Shown here: positions 26,326 to 38,789 of the stretch, in pieces | How the letters are laid out: each line of letters opens with the position of its first letter | Position numbering within the stretch: the stretch's first letter is position 1 | Assembly: GCF_021390325.1 (NCBI RefSeq) | Contig: NZ_JAJUWU010000023.1 | Span: 61,263 to 125,262, forward strand | DNA: 64,000 nt | Source of the DNA: Jiella avicenniae | Lineage (GTDB): Bacteria > Pseudomonadota > Alphaproteobacteria > Rhizobiales > Rhizobiaceae | Direction of reading: 5' to 3' | Notes under the pieces: model-generated | The model's input: the letters and a program-made list of their open reading frames with translations, nothing else | The model's database searches: none | Told to the model about the DNA's origin: nothing | Made by a program: the position numbers and the translations under genes

Positions 26326-28047
26326 ATGCCGAGTGATTTTCTGGAATTTGCCGAGCCCGAGGCGGATCGCGCCCAGTCGGGCAACAAGACCGGCTGGAAA
26401 CTCGCGGTGATCGACGACGACGAGGCCGTGCACGAAGGGACGCGCTTCGCGCTGCGCCACTTCGCCATCCACGGCTACGGTCTCGAACTCATCGGCGCCC
26501 ATTCCGCCGCGCAAGGGTTCGAACTCCTGAAGGCCAATCCCGACACCGCCGTCGTGCTTCTCGACGTGGTGATGGAGACCGAGGACGCCGGGCTGAAGCT
26601 CGCCAAGGCGATCCGCGAGGAGCTGAAGAACGAGCTCATCCGCATCATCCTGAGGACCGGCCAGCCAGGCCAGGCGCCCGAGCGGCAGGTCGTCGTCGAC
26701 TACGACATCAACGACTACAAGGCCAAGACCGAGCTGACCGCCGACAAGCTGTTCACGACGCTCACCGCCGCGTTCCGCAGCTACGACCATCTGAAGCGTC
26801 TCGACGACACCCGCATCGGCCTCGAAATGATCGTCGGCGCCTCCGCCTCGCTGTTCGACGACCGGTCGCTGAAGACGCTGGCCCAAGGCGTTCTCATCCA
26901 GATCAGCGCGCTCCTGGAAATCGAGACCGACGGCATCCTGATCATGCGCGAGGCCTGCGGGGCGAGCCCGCTGGTGCTCGCCGGCCTCGGCAAGTTCGAG
27001 ACCGACGGCGAGAACGGCATCGACAGGAGCGAACTGTTCGCGAAAGCCGCCGCCGCGGGCAGGCCGGTCCGCAGCGACGGGTTGGTCTGCCTGTTCGTCA
27101 AGACCGGCAGCGGGGCGGAGATCCTGGTGGCGCTGGCGACGGAGGACGATCTCACCGAGACCCAGGCCTCTCTCGTCTCGGTCTTTTCCGCCAAGCTCGC
27201 CATCGCTTTCGACAATGCCCGGCTCTACGACGAGCTGCGCCTCGCCAACGAGGAGCTGGAGGAACGGGTGGCGCGGCGGACGCGGGAACTCGCCAGCGCC
27301 AACGAGCGGCTGGAGGCGCAAGGAGCGCTTTTGAAACGCGTCAACGCGTTCAAGAACGAGATCCTCGGCACCATCGCCCACGACCTGAAGAACCCCATCG
27401 CGGTCATTCTCGGGCGCAGCGAGATGCTGACGAACCTCAACGAGAGCCTCGACGAGCCGCTTCGCGAGCGCTTCGCCAAGCAGGTCGGCCACATCCGCGC
27501 CTCCGCCGAGCGGATGACCCGGATCGTCGACATGTCGATCGCCGACGCTCTCGCCGATGCCCTCGACATCTCGGTGGAGCGGCGCCCCGTCGACCTAGCG
27601 GCGATCGCCGCGACCACGGCCGAACTCAGCCGCACGCTCGCCGAACGCAAGGAACAGCGGCTCGCCGTCTCGACGGAGGGTCCGCTCGCCGTCGAAGGCG
27701 ATCCCGACCGGCTGGCCGAGGCGATCGACAATCTCGTCAGCAACGCCCTGAAATACACCCCCCTCGGCGGCGAGATCCGGGTGGAGGCGGCGCGCCTCGA
27801 CGGCAAGGCGCGGGTGACCGTCGCCGATTCCGGCCCCGGCCTCAACAGCCAGGACACGGCCCGCCTGTTCGGCCGGTTCCAGCGGCTCTCGGCCCAGCCG
27901 ACGGCCGGCGAAAGCTCGACCGGGCTCGGGCTGTCGATCGTTTCGAAGATCGTCGAGCTGCACCAGGGCGAAATCGTCGTCGAGGAGAAGGGTCCGCTCG
28001 GTGGCGCTTCCTTCTCGATCCTGATCCCGCTGTTGGAGACGCGTTAG
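26326..28047 (+). CDS. response regulator-DUF3369-histidine kinase hybrid
   Basis: 573 aa cytoplasmic signalling protein with no membrane segment. Order: REC receiver (about 25-150; acidic pocket IDDDE, phospho-Asp80 in VVLLDVV), DUF3369 (about 160-300), coiled coil (305-335), HisKA with His352 in GTIAHDLKNPIAV, and HATPase with DNLVSNALKYT, DSGPGL and STGLGLSIV. Such proteins take phosphate or a signal at the receiver and relay it onward. A TTG 14 codons upstream is an alternative start. Its stop is 4 nt before the ATG of the OmpR-type regulator, its probable partner. Confidence 0.9.
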   Translation: MPSDFLEFAEPEADRAQSGNKTGWKLAVIDDDEAVHEGTRFALRHFAIHGYGLELIGAHSAAQGFELLKANPDTAVVLLDVVMETEDAGLKLAKAIREELKNELIRIILRTGQPGQAPERQVVVDYDINDYKAKTELTADKLFTTLTAAFRSYDHLKRLDDTRIGLEMIVGASASLFDDRSLKTLAQGVLIQISALLEIETDGILIMREACGASPLVLAGLGKFETDGENGIDRSELFAKAAAAGRPVRSDGLVCLFVKTGSGAEILVALATEDDLTETQASLVSVFSAKLAIAFDNARLYDELRLANEELEERVARRTRELASANERLEAQGALLKRVNAFKNEILGTIAHDLKNPIAVILGRSEMLTNLNESLDEPLRERFAKQVGHIRASAERMTRIVDMSIADALADALDISVERRPVDLAAIAATTAELSRTLAERKEQRLAVSTEGPLAVEGDPDRLAEAIDNLVSNALKYTPLGGEIRVEAARLDGKARVTVADSGPGLNSQDTARLFGRFQRLSAQPTAGESSTGLGLSIVSKIVELHQGEIVVEEKGPLGGASFSILIPLLETR

Positions 28048-28051
28048 AGTG

Positions 28052-28765
28052 ATGGTCGAACCACGGATTTTCGTCGTCGACGACGAGCCGGAAACGCGCG
28101 AACTGATCGGCGACTACCTGGCCATGAACGGCTGCTGCGTCCGGATGCTCGAAGGCGGCGCGGCGATGCGCCGGCAGATGGAGACGGAGCGGCCCGATCT
28201 CATCGTCCTCGATCTCAACATGCCCGGCGAGGACGGGCTGTCGATCGTCCGCAGCCTGAAGGGCGAGACCGACGTGCCGGTGATCATGCTGACCGCGACG
28301 GCGAGTCTCGTCGACCGGGTGGTCGGGCTCGAACTCGGCGCCGACGACTATCTCGCCAAGCCCTGCGAACTGCGCGAGCTTCTGGCCCGCATCCGCTCGG
28401 TGCTGAGGCGCGCCCGTGGGCAGGGGGCAGGCTCAGCCGACGAGCCGACGCACGAGCGCCGCGAGGTGCGCTTCGGCACCAAGTGGCTCGATCTCGACGC
28501 CCAGTCGCTGCGCGACGAGGACGGCGACGAGCAACCCCTGGTCCACAGCGAATTCTCGCTTCTGAAGGCCTTCGTCGAAAATCCCCGCCGCGTCCTGTCG
28601 CGCGAGCGGCTTCTCGATCTCGCCAGTGCAAGGGACTCCGAACCCTTCGACCGGGCGGTCGACGTCAGGATCACCCGCATCCGCAAGAAGATCGAGCCCG
28701 ACCCGGCCCGACCGACGGTGATCCGCACCGTGCGCGGCGTCGGCTACATGTTCTCGCCCGACTGA
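28052..28765 (+). CDS. OmpR-family DNA-binding response regulator
   Basis: 237 aa. The receiver domain has VVDDEPE, phospho-Asp54 in IVLDLNMPGEDG, the switch Thr in MLTATA, and Lys in YLAKPCELREL. A winged-helix effector follows (SEFSLLKAFVENPRRVLSRERLLD, DVRITRIRKKIE, IRTVRGVGYMF). It binds DNA as a phosphorylation-driven dimer. It is coupled to the upstream REC-DUF3369 kinase; a GTG one codon earlier is an alternative start. It could also serve the membrane kinase 214 nt downstream, since that kinase has no regulator of its own nearby. Confidence 0.92.
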   Translation: MVEPRIFVVDDEPETRELIGDYLAMNGCCVRMLEGGAAMRRQMETERPDLIVLDLNMPGEDGLSIVRSLKGETDVPVIMLTATASLVDRVVGLELGADDYLAKPCELRELLARIRSVLRRARGQGAGSADEPTHERREVRFGTKWLDLDAQSLRDEDGDEQPLVHSEFSLLKAFVENPRRVLSRERLLDLASARDSEPFDRAVDVRITRIRKKIEPDPARPTVIRTVRGVGYMFSPD

Positions 28766-28979
28766 GGCCACCTCCCGCCGCCACCTTGTCGCCACGATCC
28801 GCCATTTCGACGAAATGCGCGCGAAACACAGATGACATAAGAGCCCGAAGGCGTTCCGGCCCATGCGATCGGCCGGGCTGCGCGTCGTTCGGATTTGAAG
28901 GTCGCGGCGTATTCGGTAGGATGAAGCGGTATCGTTTTCACGCGGCACGGCGGACGGCGCCGGCGGGTGCGGCGCTCCG

Positions 28980-31444
<2,465 letters not shown>

Positions 31445-31448
<4 letters not shown>

Positions 31449-33034
31449 CTACCCTTCTGCGCGCCCTCGCAGTCGCCCTCGCCGTCGTGACGGCGGCCCC
31501 GCTCGCCGAGGCCAAGACGCTGGTCTTCTGTTCCGAAGGCAAGCCGGAGACGCTGTCGCCGTCCCACGCGGCGTCGAGCGTCGCGATGGATGCGATCCGG
31601 CCGATCTTCGACACCCTCGTCGCCTTCGCCCCCGAAACGACCGACATCGTGCCTGCCCTGGCCGAAAGCTGGACGATCTCCCCGGACGGGCGCGACTACA
31701 CGTTCCGCCTGCGGCCCGACGTGGCGTTCCACGCGACCGAGGACTTTACGCCGACCCGGCCGATGAACGCCGAGGACGCGGTGTTCAGCTTCGAACGTCA
31801 GATGCCCGGTTCCGCGGCGGCCGAAAAGTTCGGCGGCGCCGACTACGCCGAGTTCCGTGGCCTTCGGCTGACGCAGATCGTCGACACGGTGAAGGCGATC
31901 GACGAGCGGACGGTGAGGTTCCGGCTGAAGCGGCCGGACGCCGCTTTCCTCGCCGACCTCGCCATGCCGGTCAACGCGATCCAGTCGTTCGAATACGCCT
32001 TCCGGATGGGCCAGCTCGGCACGCTCGAACGTTTCGACCGCCAGCCGATCGGCACCGGGCCGTTCCGGCTGGCCGACCGCAGCGACATCGCGATCCGCTA
32101 CCAGGCCTTCGACCGCCACTGGCGCGGCCGGCCGAAGATCGACACGCTGGTGTTCTCGTTCACGCCGACCGCATCCTCGCGGCTGCAGAAGCTGAAAAGC
32201 GGCGAATGCCACGTCGCCGCCTCGCCCGATCCCGTCGACGCGGCGGCGATCGAGGCCGATCCCCGGCTGAGGCTCTCGGCGACCCCCGGCCTGACCATCG
32301 GCTATCTCGCCTTCAACACCGCCCGCGAGCCCTTCGACGACGTGCGCGTCCGCCGCGCCATCAACATGGCGATCGACCGCGAGGCCATCCTGTCGGCGAT
32401 CTATCCCGGCACGGCGAGCCTCGCCGCCGGCCCCCTGCCGGTGGCTTCATGGGCGAGCGACGACACGATCGAGCCCTACCGCTACGACCCGCAGGAGGCC
32501 CGCCGACTGCTGCTCGAAGCCGGGGTGACCTCCGGACTGAAGATCGATCTGTGGTATCCGCCGGACAGCCGGACCTACAATCCCGACGCCAAGCGGATGG
32601 CCCACATGATCGCGGCCGATCTCGAACCGCTCGGGATCATGGTGGAGGAGAATTCCGCTCCCTGGGAGAGCTACTGGCGGAAGCTGATGAACGGCGAGAC
32701 CACGCTGGCGCTGGCCGGATGGATCGGCGACAATGGCGATCCGGACGATTTCATGGACACGCTTCTGTCCTGCACGGCGGCCGAGCGCGGCACCAACATC
32801 GCCCGCTGGTGCGACGAGCGCTACGACGCGCTGGTCGGCGAGGCCAGCCGGACGAGCGAGCGATCGCAGCGCGCGGCGCTCTACGGGAAGGCACAGAGGA
32901 TCTTCCACGACGCCGCCCCCTGGGTGCCGATCGCCAGCGCCGAGATGCTCTCGGCGACCAGGGCCGAGGTGAAGAGCTTCGTGACCAGCCCGCTCGGCTT
33001 CCACGACTTCGCGGCGGTCGACCTCGCCGACTGA
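31445..33034 (+). CDS. peptide-type ABC substrate-binding protein coupled to a sensor kinase
   Basis: 529 aa family-5 binding protein with a signal peptide (cleavage near residue 23, AEA-K). The DppA-like start of the mature chain is KTLVFCSEGKPETLSPSHA, followed by NAEDAVFSFERQ, PIGTGPFRL and RRAINMAIDREAILSAIY. It should bind di/oligopeptides (haem for some relatives) in the periplasm. It starts on a GTG inside the stop of the sensor-kinase gene. No permease or ATPase is adjacent, so it may be a sensing co-receptor or a solitary binding protein using permeases encoded elsewhere. Confidence 0.9.
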
Positions 33035-33087
33035 TCCGAAAACCGGGACGGCACTCGCGAAACGTCGAAACGGCTTGCGGCGCCCGA

Positions 33088-34074
33088 TCAGTCGAGGCCG
33101 AGAAGCCGGATCACGGCCGGGCCGAGAATGACGACGAAGAGCACCGGCAGGAAGAAGACGATCATCGGCACGGTCAGCTTCGGCGGCAGAGCGGCGGCCT
33201 TCTTCTCCGCCGTGTTCATCCGCAGGTCGCGGTTTTCCTGGGACATGACGCGCAAAGCCTGGCCGAGAGGCGTGCCGTATCGCTCCGCCTGGATCAGTGC
33301 GGTGGCGACCGACTTGACGCCTTCCAGCCCGGTGCGCGCCACGAGGTTCTCATAGGCGGTCCTGCGGTCGGGCAGGAAGGAGAGTTCGGCGGTCAGGAGG
33401 ATGAGTTCCTCGGCGAGCGGAATCGACTGGATGCCGATCTCCTCGGCGACCCGGCGAAAGGCCGCCTCGATCGAATTGCCCGATTCGACGCAGATGAGCA
33501 GAAGGTCGAGCGCGTCCGGCCAGGCCCGTCCGATCGACTGGCGGCGCTTGGTCGCGGTGTTCTTGACGAGGATCACCGGGATGTAGAAGCCGAAATAGGC
33601 GGCGACCAGAACGATCAGGATGCGGGCCGCCACCGGCCAGCCATCGAGAAGGCCGAGCCCGAAGATGTAGAAGGCGGCGACGGTCAGGAAGACGAGCGGC
33701 AGGGCAACCCGCGCGAACAGGAAGGTCGTGAGCGGCCGTTGGCCGCGATAGCCCGCCGCCCGCAGGTCGGCGACCGTCTTGTCGTCGACGAGCGCCTTGC
33801 GCAGGTTGAGCCGCTCGACCACCAGACCGGCGATGCCGCGATTGTCGACCTGGCGAAGACCGCGGCCGCGTTCCTTTTCCGAGGCGAGCCGCGCGCGTTC
33901 CCGGGCGCGGATCTGATCGCGCTCCAGCGCCACGGCCTTCATCCGGCCCTTCAGCTTGTTGCCGCTCATCGCCGGAAGCGCGACGGCGAGGAGCGAGGTG
34001 AAGACGCCGATCGCGACGAAGGCGGCGAGGACGATCTCGGTCGACAGGCCGACGGTTTGAAAAATCTCATCCAT
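33088..34074 (-). CDS. tadC: Tad pilus inner-membrane platform protein TadC
   Basis: 328 aa. Amino-terminal helix (VLAAFVAIGVFTSLLAVAL), two central helices, and a C-terminal type II secretion F domain (SGNSIEAAFRRVAEEI, AERYGTPLGQALRVMSQE) ending in a final helix (PMIVFFLPVLFVVILGPAVI). With TadB it forms the inner-membrane platform of the type IVb pilus machine. It is the last gene of the cpa/tad locus, separated from tadB by an unusually long 164-nt gap. Confidence 0.92.
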   Translation of the reverse strand: MDEIFQTVGLSTEIVLAAFVAIGVFTSLLAVALPAMSGNKLKGRMKAVALERDQIRARERARLASEKERGRGLRQVDNRGIAGLVVERLNLRKALVDDKTVADLRAAGYRGQRPLTTFLFARVALPLVFLTVAAFYIFGLGLLDGWPVAARILIVLVAAYFGFYIPVILVKNTATKRRQSIGRAWPDALDLLLICVESGNSIEAAFRRVAEEIGIQSIPLAEELILLTAELSFLPDRRTAYENLVARTGLEGVKSVATALIQAERYGTPLGQALRVMSQENRDLRMNTAEKKAAALPPKLTVPMIVFFLPVLFVVILGPAVIRLLGLD

Positions 34075-34204
34075 GATGGGCGAACCCTTTGAACGGCGTT
34101 CGGGCGAATGGTCGCGGCATGATCGCGGCGTCCCCGCGGGAGCTGCGTCCGCCGCAAGCCACCGGACGCCGCATCGGAGCCCGCGCGGCCATCGGGCTTT
34201 GCTT

Positions 34205-34232
34205 GTCCGGCGCCGCGAAGCTTTCGCCGGAC
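34205..34232. other. hairpin in the tadB-tadC gap
   Basis: Perfect 8-bp arms GTCCGGCG / CGCCGGAC with a 12-nt loop, in the 164-nt gap just after the tadB stop. It could attenuate transcription or protect the upstream mRNA end, giving tadC different expression from the rest of the operon. Confidence 0.4.
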
Positions 34233-34238
34233 CTCGTG

Positions 34239-35246
34239 TCAGAAGTCGAAATTGATCATCTTCTTCATCACAAGAACGCCGAGCAGCATCCAGAAGGCGC
34301 TGATGCCGATCAGGATCTGGCCCCAGATGTTGGTGTAGAGCAGGCTGATGTATTCGGGATTGGTCAGGGTCACGAGGACGAAGACGAGCACCGGCAGCGA
34401 GCCGATGATGCCGGCGGAGGCCTTGGCTTCCATCGACACCGCCTGGATCTTGTCGCGCATCTTCTTGCGCTCGCGCAGCACCCGCGACAGGTTGCCGAGC
34501 GCCTCCGACAGGTTGCCGCCGGCCTGGGCCTGAATGCCGATGACGATGGCGAAGAAGTTCGATTCGGAGGTGGGGATGTTGCGGTAGAGCCGCTCGACGG
34601 CCTCGCCGATCGACATGCCCATCTGCTGGCTCTCGACGATGCGGCGGAATTCCGAGCGGACCGGTTCGGAGGTCTCGGAGGAGACCATCCGCAAGGTGTC
34701 GTTCAGCGGCAGGCCGGACTTGACGCCGCGCACGATCAGGTCGATCGCGTTCGGAAACTCCTGGGTGAAGGCGGCGAAGCGCTTCTTGCGGGCCCGCGAC
34801 AGGAGGTAGCGCGGCACGCCGAGCCCGGCGATCACCATGACGCCGAGGACGACGAAGAGCGGCGCCCCGAGGATCAGGCAGGCGACGCCCGCGAACACCC
34901 CGAAGCCGGCGCCGATCATCCAGAACTGACCGACGCTGATCGACCATCCGGCCTGTTCGAGCCGCCGCTTCAGCGGCACCTTGGACACGTGCTTGTCGTG
35001 CTCGCGCTGGCGGACCTCGAGGTCCTTCAGCGAACTCTGGATGGTCTTGCGGCGCTTGACCTGCTCCTGCAGCCGGTCGCGATGCGCCTTGTGGCTCTGG
35101 CGGTCGCTTTCGCTGCGCGAGACGGTGCTGCGCCGCTGCTCGATCTTCTTCTCGCGGGCGAGCGTCGGCTGGACGACGGCAAAGGCGATGCCGCCGGCCG
35201 CCACCGCCGACAAGAGCACGAAGAGGATGAGCATGCCGGTGTTCAT
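34239..35246 (-). CDS. tadB: Tad pilus inner-membrane platform protein TadB
   Basis: 335 aa. N-terminal helix (LILFVLLSAVAAGGIAFAVV), a charged cytoplasmic stretch, and a central hydrophobic pair (FWMIGAGFGVFAGVACLILGA, FVVLGVMVIAGLGV). A T2SS-F domain includes GVKSGLPLNDTLRMVSSE and QAQAGGNLSEALGNLSRVLRERKKMR, and the protein ends with two helices. It partners TadC in the pilus assembly platform. It lies 3 nt after cpaF. Confidence 0.93.
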   Translation of the reverse strand: MNTGMLILFVLLSAVAAGGIAFAVVQPTLAREKKIEQRRSTVSRSESDRQSHKAHRDRLQEQVKRRKTIQSSLKDLEVRQREHDKHVSKVPLKRRLEQAGWSISVGQFWMIGAGFGVFAGVACLILGAPLFVVLGVMVIAGLGVPRYLLSRARKKRFAAFTQEFPNAIDLIVRGVKSGLPLNDTLRMVSSETSEPVRSEFRRIVESQQMGMSIGEAVERLYRNIPTSESNFFAIVIGIQAQAGGNLSEALGNLSRVLRERKKMRDKIQAVSMEAKASAGIIGSLPVLVFVLVTLTNPEYISLLYTNIWGQILIGISAFWMLLGVLVMKKMINFDF

Positions 35247-35249
35247 GGC

Positions 35250-36734
35250 TCAGTCGTCCATGTCCAGATTGTCGACGGAACTCGCATCGAGCGCCCGGGC
35301 GAGCCGCTGCTCCTCGCCGAAATAGCGTGCCCGGTCCCAGAAGGCCGGCCGGCCGATGCCGGTGGAGCGGTGCCGGCCGATGAGCCGGCCGTTGGCGTCC
35401 TCGCCGACGATGTCGTAGACGAAGAGGTCCTGGGTGGTGATGACGTCGCCCTCCATGCCGATCACCTCGGTGATGTGGGTGATGCGGCGCGAGCCGTCGC
35501 GCAGGCGGGCCGCCTGGACGATGACGTCGACCGAGCCGGTGATGATCTCCTTCACCGTGCGGGACGGCAGCGAATAGCCGCCCATGGCGATCATCGATTC
35601 CATGCGGTTCAGGCACTCGCGCGGCGAGTTGGAGTGGATCGTGCCCATCGAACCGTCGTGGCCGGTGTTCATCGCCTGGAGGAGATCGAAGACCTCCGGG
35701 CCGCGCACCTCGCCGACGATGATCCGCTCGGGGCGCATGCGCAGGCAGTTCTTGACGAGGTCGCGCATGGTGATCTCGCCCTCGCCCTCGATGTTGGGCG
35801 GCCGGGTCTCGAGCCGGACGACGTGCGGCTGCTGCAGCTGCAGCTCGGCCGAGTCCTCGCAGGTGATGATGCGCTCGTCGGAATCGATGTAGCGGGTGAG
35901 ACAGTTGAGCAGGGTCGTCTTGCCCGAGCCGGTGCCGCCGGAGATCACGACGTTGCACCGGACGCGGCCGATGATCTGCAGGATCTCGGCGCCGGCAGGC
36001 GTGATCGAGCCGAAATGGACGAGCTGGTCGAGGGTGAGCTTGTCCTTCTTGAACTTTCGGATCGTCAGCGCCGCGCCGTCGATGGCGAGCGGCGGTGCGA
36101 TGACGTTGACGCGTGAGCCGTCGGGAAGGCGCGCGTCGCAGATCGGCGAGGTCTCGTCGACGCGCCGGCCGACCTGGCTGACGATGCGCTGGCAGATGTT
36201 GAGGAGCTGCTGATTGTCGCGAAAGCGGATCGAGGTCTCCTGCACCTTGCCGGCGACCTCGATGAAGGTCTGCTGCATGCCGTTGACCATGATGTCGGCG
36301 ATGTCGTCGCGGGCGAGCAGCGGCTCGAGCGGCCCGTAGCCGAGCACGTCGTTGCAGATGTCGGAGAGCAGGTCCTCCTGCTCGGCGATCGACATCGCGA
36401 AGTTCTTGATCGCGATGATGTCGTTGACGATGTCGCGGATTTCCTCGCGCGCCGCCTCCTGCTCCATGCCGGCGAGCTGCGACAGGTCGATCGTGTCGAT
36501 CAGCGCCGCGAAGACCTGGGCCTTGCGTTCGTAATATTCCGGCGACCGGTCGCCGACGCCGCGCTGTGAGGGCGCGGGCGCGGGCGCCGGGGCCGCAGGC
36601 CGCGGTGCGGAAGGCGCGGCGGCCGGACGGGGCGCGGCCGCCGCGGGCTGCGAGCCGGACGGTGTCGCCGCCGGCCGCGGCATGGTCGCGACGTCGCGTT
36701 GGGGCGCCTTCTCGTTTCCGCGTTTGCCGAACAT
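35250..36734 (-). CDS. cpaF: Tad pilus assembly ATPase CpaF/TadA
   Basis: 494 aa type II/IV secretion ATPase. A Pro/Ala-rich linker occupies about residues 19-56. The N-terminal domain ([29 protein letters not shown]) precedes the ATPase domain with Walker A GGTGSGKT (266-273), an Asp box ([12 protein letters not shown]), Walker B ([14 protein letters not shown]) and a His box ([16 protein letters not shown]). It powers pilus extension and retraction at the inner membrane. It lies 18 nt after cpaE. Confidence 0.95.
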   Translation of the reverse strand: MFGKRGNEKAPQRDVATMPRPAATPSGSQPAAAAPRPAAAPSAPRPAAPAPAPAPSQRGVGDRSPEYYERKAQVFAALIDTIDLSQLAGMEQEAAREEIRDIVNDIIAIKNFAMSIAEQEDLLSDICNDVLGYGPLEPLLARDDIADIMVNGMQQTFIEVAGKVQETSIRFRDNQQLLNICQRIVSQVGRRVDETSPICDARLPDGSRVNVIAPPLAIDGAALTIRKFKKDKLTLDQLVHFGSITPAGAEILQIIGRVRCNVVISGGTGSGKTTLLNCLTRYIDSDERIITCEDSAELQLQQPHVVRLETRPPNIEGEGEITMRDLVKNCLRMRPERIIVGEVRGPEVFDLLQAMNTGHDGSMGTIHSNSPRECLNRMESMIAMGGYSLPSRTVKEIITGSVDVIVQAARLRDGSRRITHITEVIGMEGDVITTQDLFVYDIVGEDANGRLIGRHRSTGIGRPAFWDRARYFGEEQRLARALDASSVDNLDMDD

Positions 36735-36752
36735 GTGGGACTCCCCGGCGCC

Positions 36753-38030
36753 TTACGATTTCATCCGGAACCGGCCCAGGAGGCTCGGCTTCTTCGCCTT
36801 CTTCGCCTCGCCCCGCCCGGTCAGGACGTGGGCGACGTGATGGAACACCGGAACCGCGGCGTGCTTGACGTCGGTCTCGGCGATCATCCGGCCGCTGTTG
36901 GCGGCATTGCCGAAGATGGCGGGGTCGAACTGGATCTCGCCGAGCGGCTCGAGGCCGAGCGGCTCGGAGAATTCGGCCGCGGAAATCTCCGGCCGCTTCG
37001 GCATCGCCAGCTGGTTGAGGATCAGATAGGGCGGCGTGTCGTTCGGCCGCATCTTGGTCAGCGTGTCGACGAGGTTCTTGGCGTTGCGCAGATTGGCGAG
37101 GTCGGGCACCGCCGTGATCACCACCTGGTCGGCCCGCGACAGCACGGTGCGCGTCCATTCGTTCCAGGCATGGGGCACGTCGAGCAGCACCGCCGGCGCG
37201 CCGCGCTGGGCCGTCTCGATCAGCGCGTTGAAGGCGTCGCCCTCGAAATCGTAGGTGCGGTCGAGGACGGACGGGGCGGCGAGCAGCGAGAGGTGCTCGG
37301 CGCACTGGGCGAGCAGCCGGTCGAGATAGACGTCGTCGATCCGCTCGGCCGACTGCAGCGCTTCGGCCATGCCCTGCGTCGGATCCTGGTCGAAATTGAT
37401 GTTGGCGGTGCCGAAGGCGAGATCGAGATCGGCCAGCACGACGTCGGTCGAGAACAGCTTGGAGATCGACCAGGCGACGTTGTGGGCGATGGTCGAGGAG
37501 CCGACCCCGCCCTTGGCGCCGACGAAGGCGATCGAACGGCCGAGCGGCTCGGCGCCCTCACCGGCGAAGAGTTCGCCGATCACCGTCATCACGTCGCCGA
37601 CCGACACCGGCGCGACGAGATATTCGGAAATCCCCCGGTGGATCAGATCGCGGTAGAGCGGCACGTCGTTGTAGTGGCCGATGATGACCACCTTCGAGCC
37701 GGGGTCGCAGACATCGGCCAGGATTTCGAGTTCGGTCAGGAGATCGAGCGGCGAGAGCCGCGATTCCAGGATCACCAGATTGGGCGTCGGCGCCGTCTGG
37801 AAATGCTCGCTCGCCGCCTTGATTCCCCCCATCTGGACCTTCAGATGGGCTTTCGACATGCGCCGGTCCGCGCTGACGCGCTCGATCGGCTTGGCGACCG
37901 CCTCGGTCTCGCAGAACGCCTGGATCGAGATCCGCGGAATCGGGCGGACTTTCTCGATCTGCTGGCGATCTTCCGGCCCGAGCGGGCCGGTGTCGGCAGT
38001 GAGGGTGCTTTCCATCGACATCGTCCCCAT
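36753..38030 (-). CDS. cpaE: pilus assembly protein CpaE (receiver-like plus MinD/ParA-type ATPase)
   Basis: 425 aa. An N-terminal degenerate receiver-like domain is followed by a MinD-like domain with deviant Walker A AKGGVGSST (172-180) and the ADLDLAFGTANINFDQDPTQG segment. CpaE directs polar assembly of the Tad machine in Caulobacter. The start MGTMSMESTL overlaps the cpaD stop by one base (TGATG), indicating coupling. The Ser in place of the second Gly/Lys-Thr of classical P-loops is normal for this family. Confidence 0.92.
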   Translation of the reverse strand: MGTMSMESTLTADTGPLGPEDRQQIEKVRPIPRISIQAFCETEAVAKPIERVSADRRMSKAHLKVQMGGIKAASEHFQTAPTPNLVILESRLSPLDLLTELEILADVCDPGSKVVIIGHYNDVPLYRDLIHRGISEYLVAPVSVGDVMTVIGELFAGEGAEPLGRSIAFVGAKGGVGSSTIAHNVAWSISKLFSTDVVLADLDLAFGTANINFDQDPTQGMAEALQSAERIDDVYLDRLLAQCAEHLSLLAAPSVLDRTYDFEGDAFNALIETAQRGAPAVLLDVPHAWNEWTRTVLSRADQVVITAVPDLANLRNAKNLVDTLTKMRPNDTPPYLILNQLAMPKRPEISAAEFSEPLGLEPLGEIQFDPAIFGNAANSGRMIAETDVKHAAVPVFHHVAHVLTGRGEAKKAKKPSLLGRFRMKS

Positions 38031-38767
38031 CACCAGTCGTAATCCGACTCGGCTTCCATCGGCTCGGCGGCCGTCAATTCGCCTTTGCGGTACTTCTCGA
38101 TCACATTCGTCCGGCGCTGCGCGTCCGACGGGTCCATGCCGCGGGGCCCGAGCAGGTCGCGCGGGTCGGCGATCTGGGCCGCCAGGTTCTGCTGGCTGGC
38201 ACAGCCGAAATTGTAGTAGTTCTTGTTTTCGCTCGTCTCCGAGAGATCCTCCGGCCAGCGACCGCACGGCCCGGTCTGGGCGACGAGGGTCGAATAGGCG
38301 AGCCGGACCGGCGTCGGGCCGGTATCGCCGACCGCCGAATAGGGCGCGACGAGGATCTGGCTGCGGCCGATCCGGTGCTTCTGCAGCACCCGGACGACGT
38401 CGCGGGAAACCTGTTCGGCAGCGTGCTCGTTGGTCGATCCAAACGGAACGAGCACGCGGATCGAATCGACCTTGTCGGCCCGGAACCGCATCGCGAACTC
38501 CTCGACCCGGCTGCGGCTCGACAGCGTCAGCTTGGATTCGGAGGAACTGACGGGGATGTCGATCGCGGTTTCGGCCTGGGTGACGACGATCGGATGGCGG
38601 GTCCGGTAGTCGTCGGGCACCGCACCGACCTCGACGTGGTGGACGTTGGCGCAGCCGGCGAAGAGAGTGAGGGCGGCGAGCGCCAGGCCGCGGCGGGAAG
38701 ATGCCAAGCGGCGGATTCTGCCGGGCCGTTCCGAAGCTCGACGCGAAAGGAGAGGATGCTGTGTCAC
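38030..38767 (-). CDS. cpaD: pilus assembly lipoprotein CpaD
   Basis: 245 aa. A lipobox LTLFAGC (Cys near residue 39) after a hydrophobic run marks an outer-membrane lipoprotein. The CpaD domain has YRTRHPIVVTQAETAIDIPV, QRRTNVIEKYRKGE at the end, and FGCASQQNLAAQIADPRDLLGPRG, a strongly conserved family block. It is the pilotin-like partner of the secretin. It lies 22 nt after cpaC and overlaps cpaE by one base. Confidence 0.93.
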   Translation of the reverse strand: MTQHPLLSRRASERPGRIRRLASSRRGLALAALTLFAGCANVHHVEVGAVPDDYRTRHPIVVTQAETAIDIPVSSSESKLTLSSRSRVEEFAMRFRADKVDSIRVLVPFGSTNEHAAEQVSRDVVRVLQKHRIGRSQILVAPYSAVGDTGPTPVRLAYSTLVAQTGPCGRWPEDLSETSENKNYYNFGCASQQNLAAQIADPRDLLGPRGMDPSDAQRRTNVIEKYRKGELTAAEPMEAESDYDW

Positions 38768-38789
38768 GGTCGTACGATCCCTCGAGCGC

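Noticed and set aside
34089..36116. Plus-strand open frame opposite tadB/cpaF
   Set aside because: Antisense shadow. The minus-strand genes carry complete conserved motifs, the plus-strand translation has none.
33088..37305. Very long minus-strand open frame (over 1,400 codons) across the tad genes
   Set aside because: It reads through cpaE, cpaF and tadB in the wrong frame with Arg/Pro/Ala-rich low-complexity sequence. Only its last about 328 codons are real (tadC).
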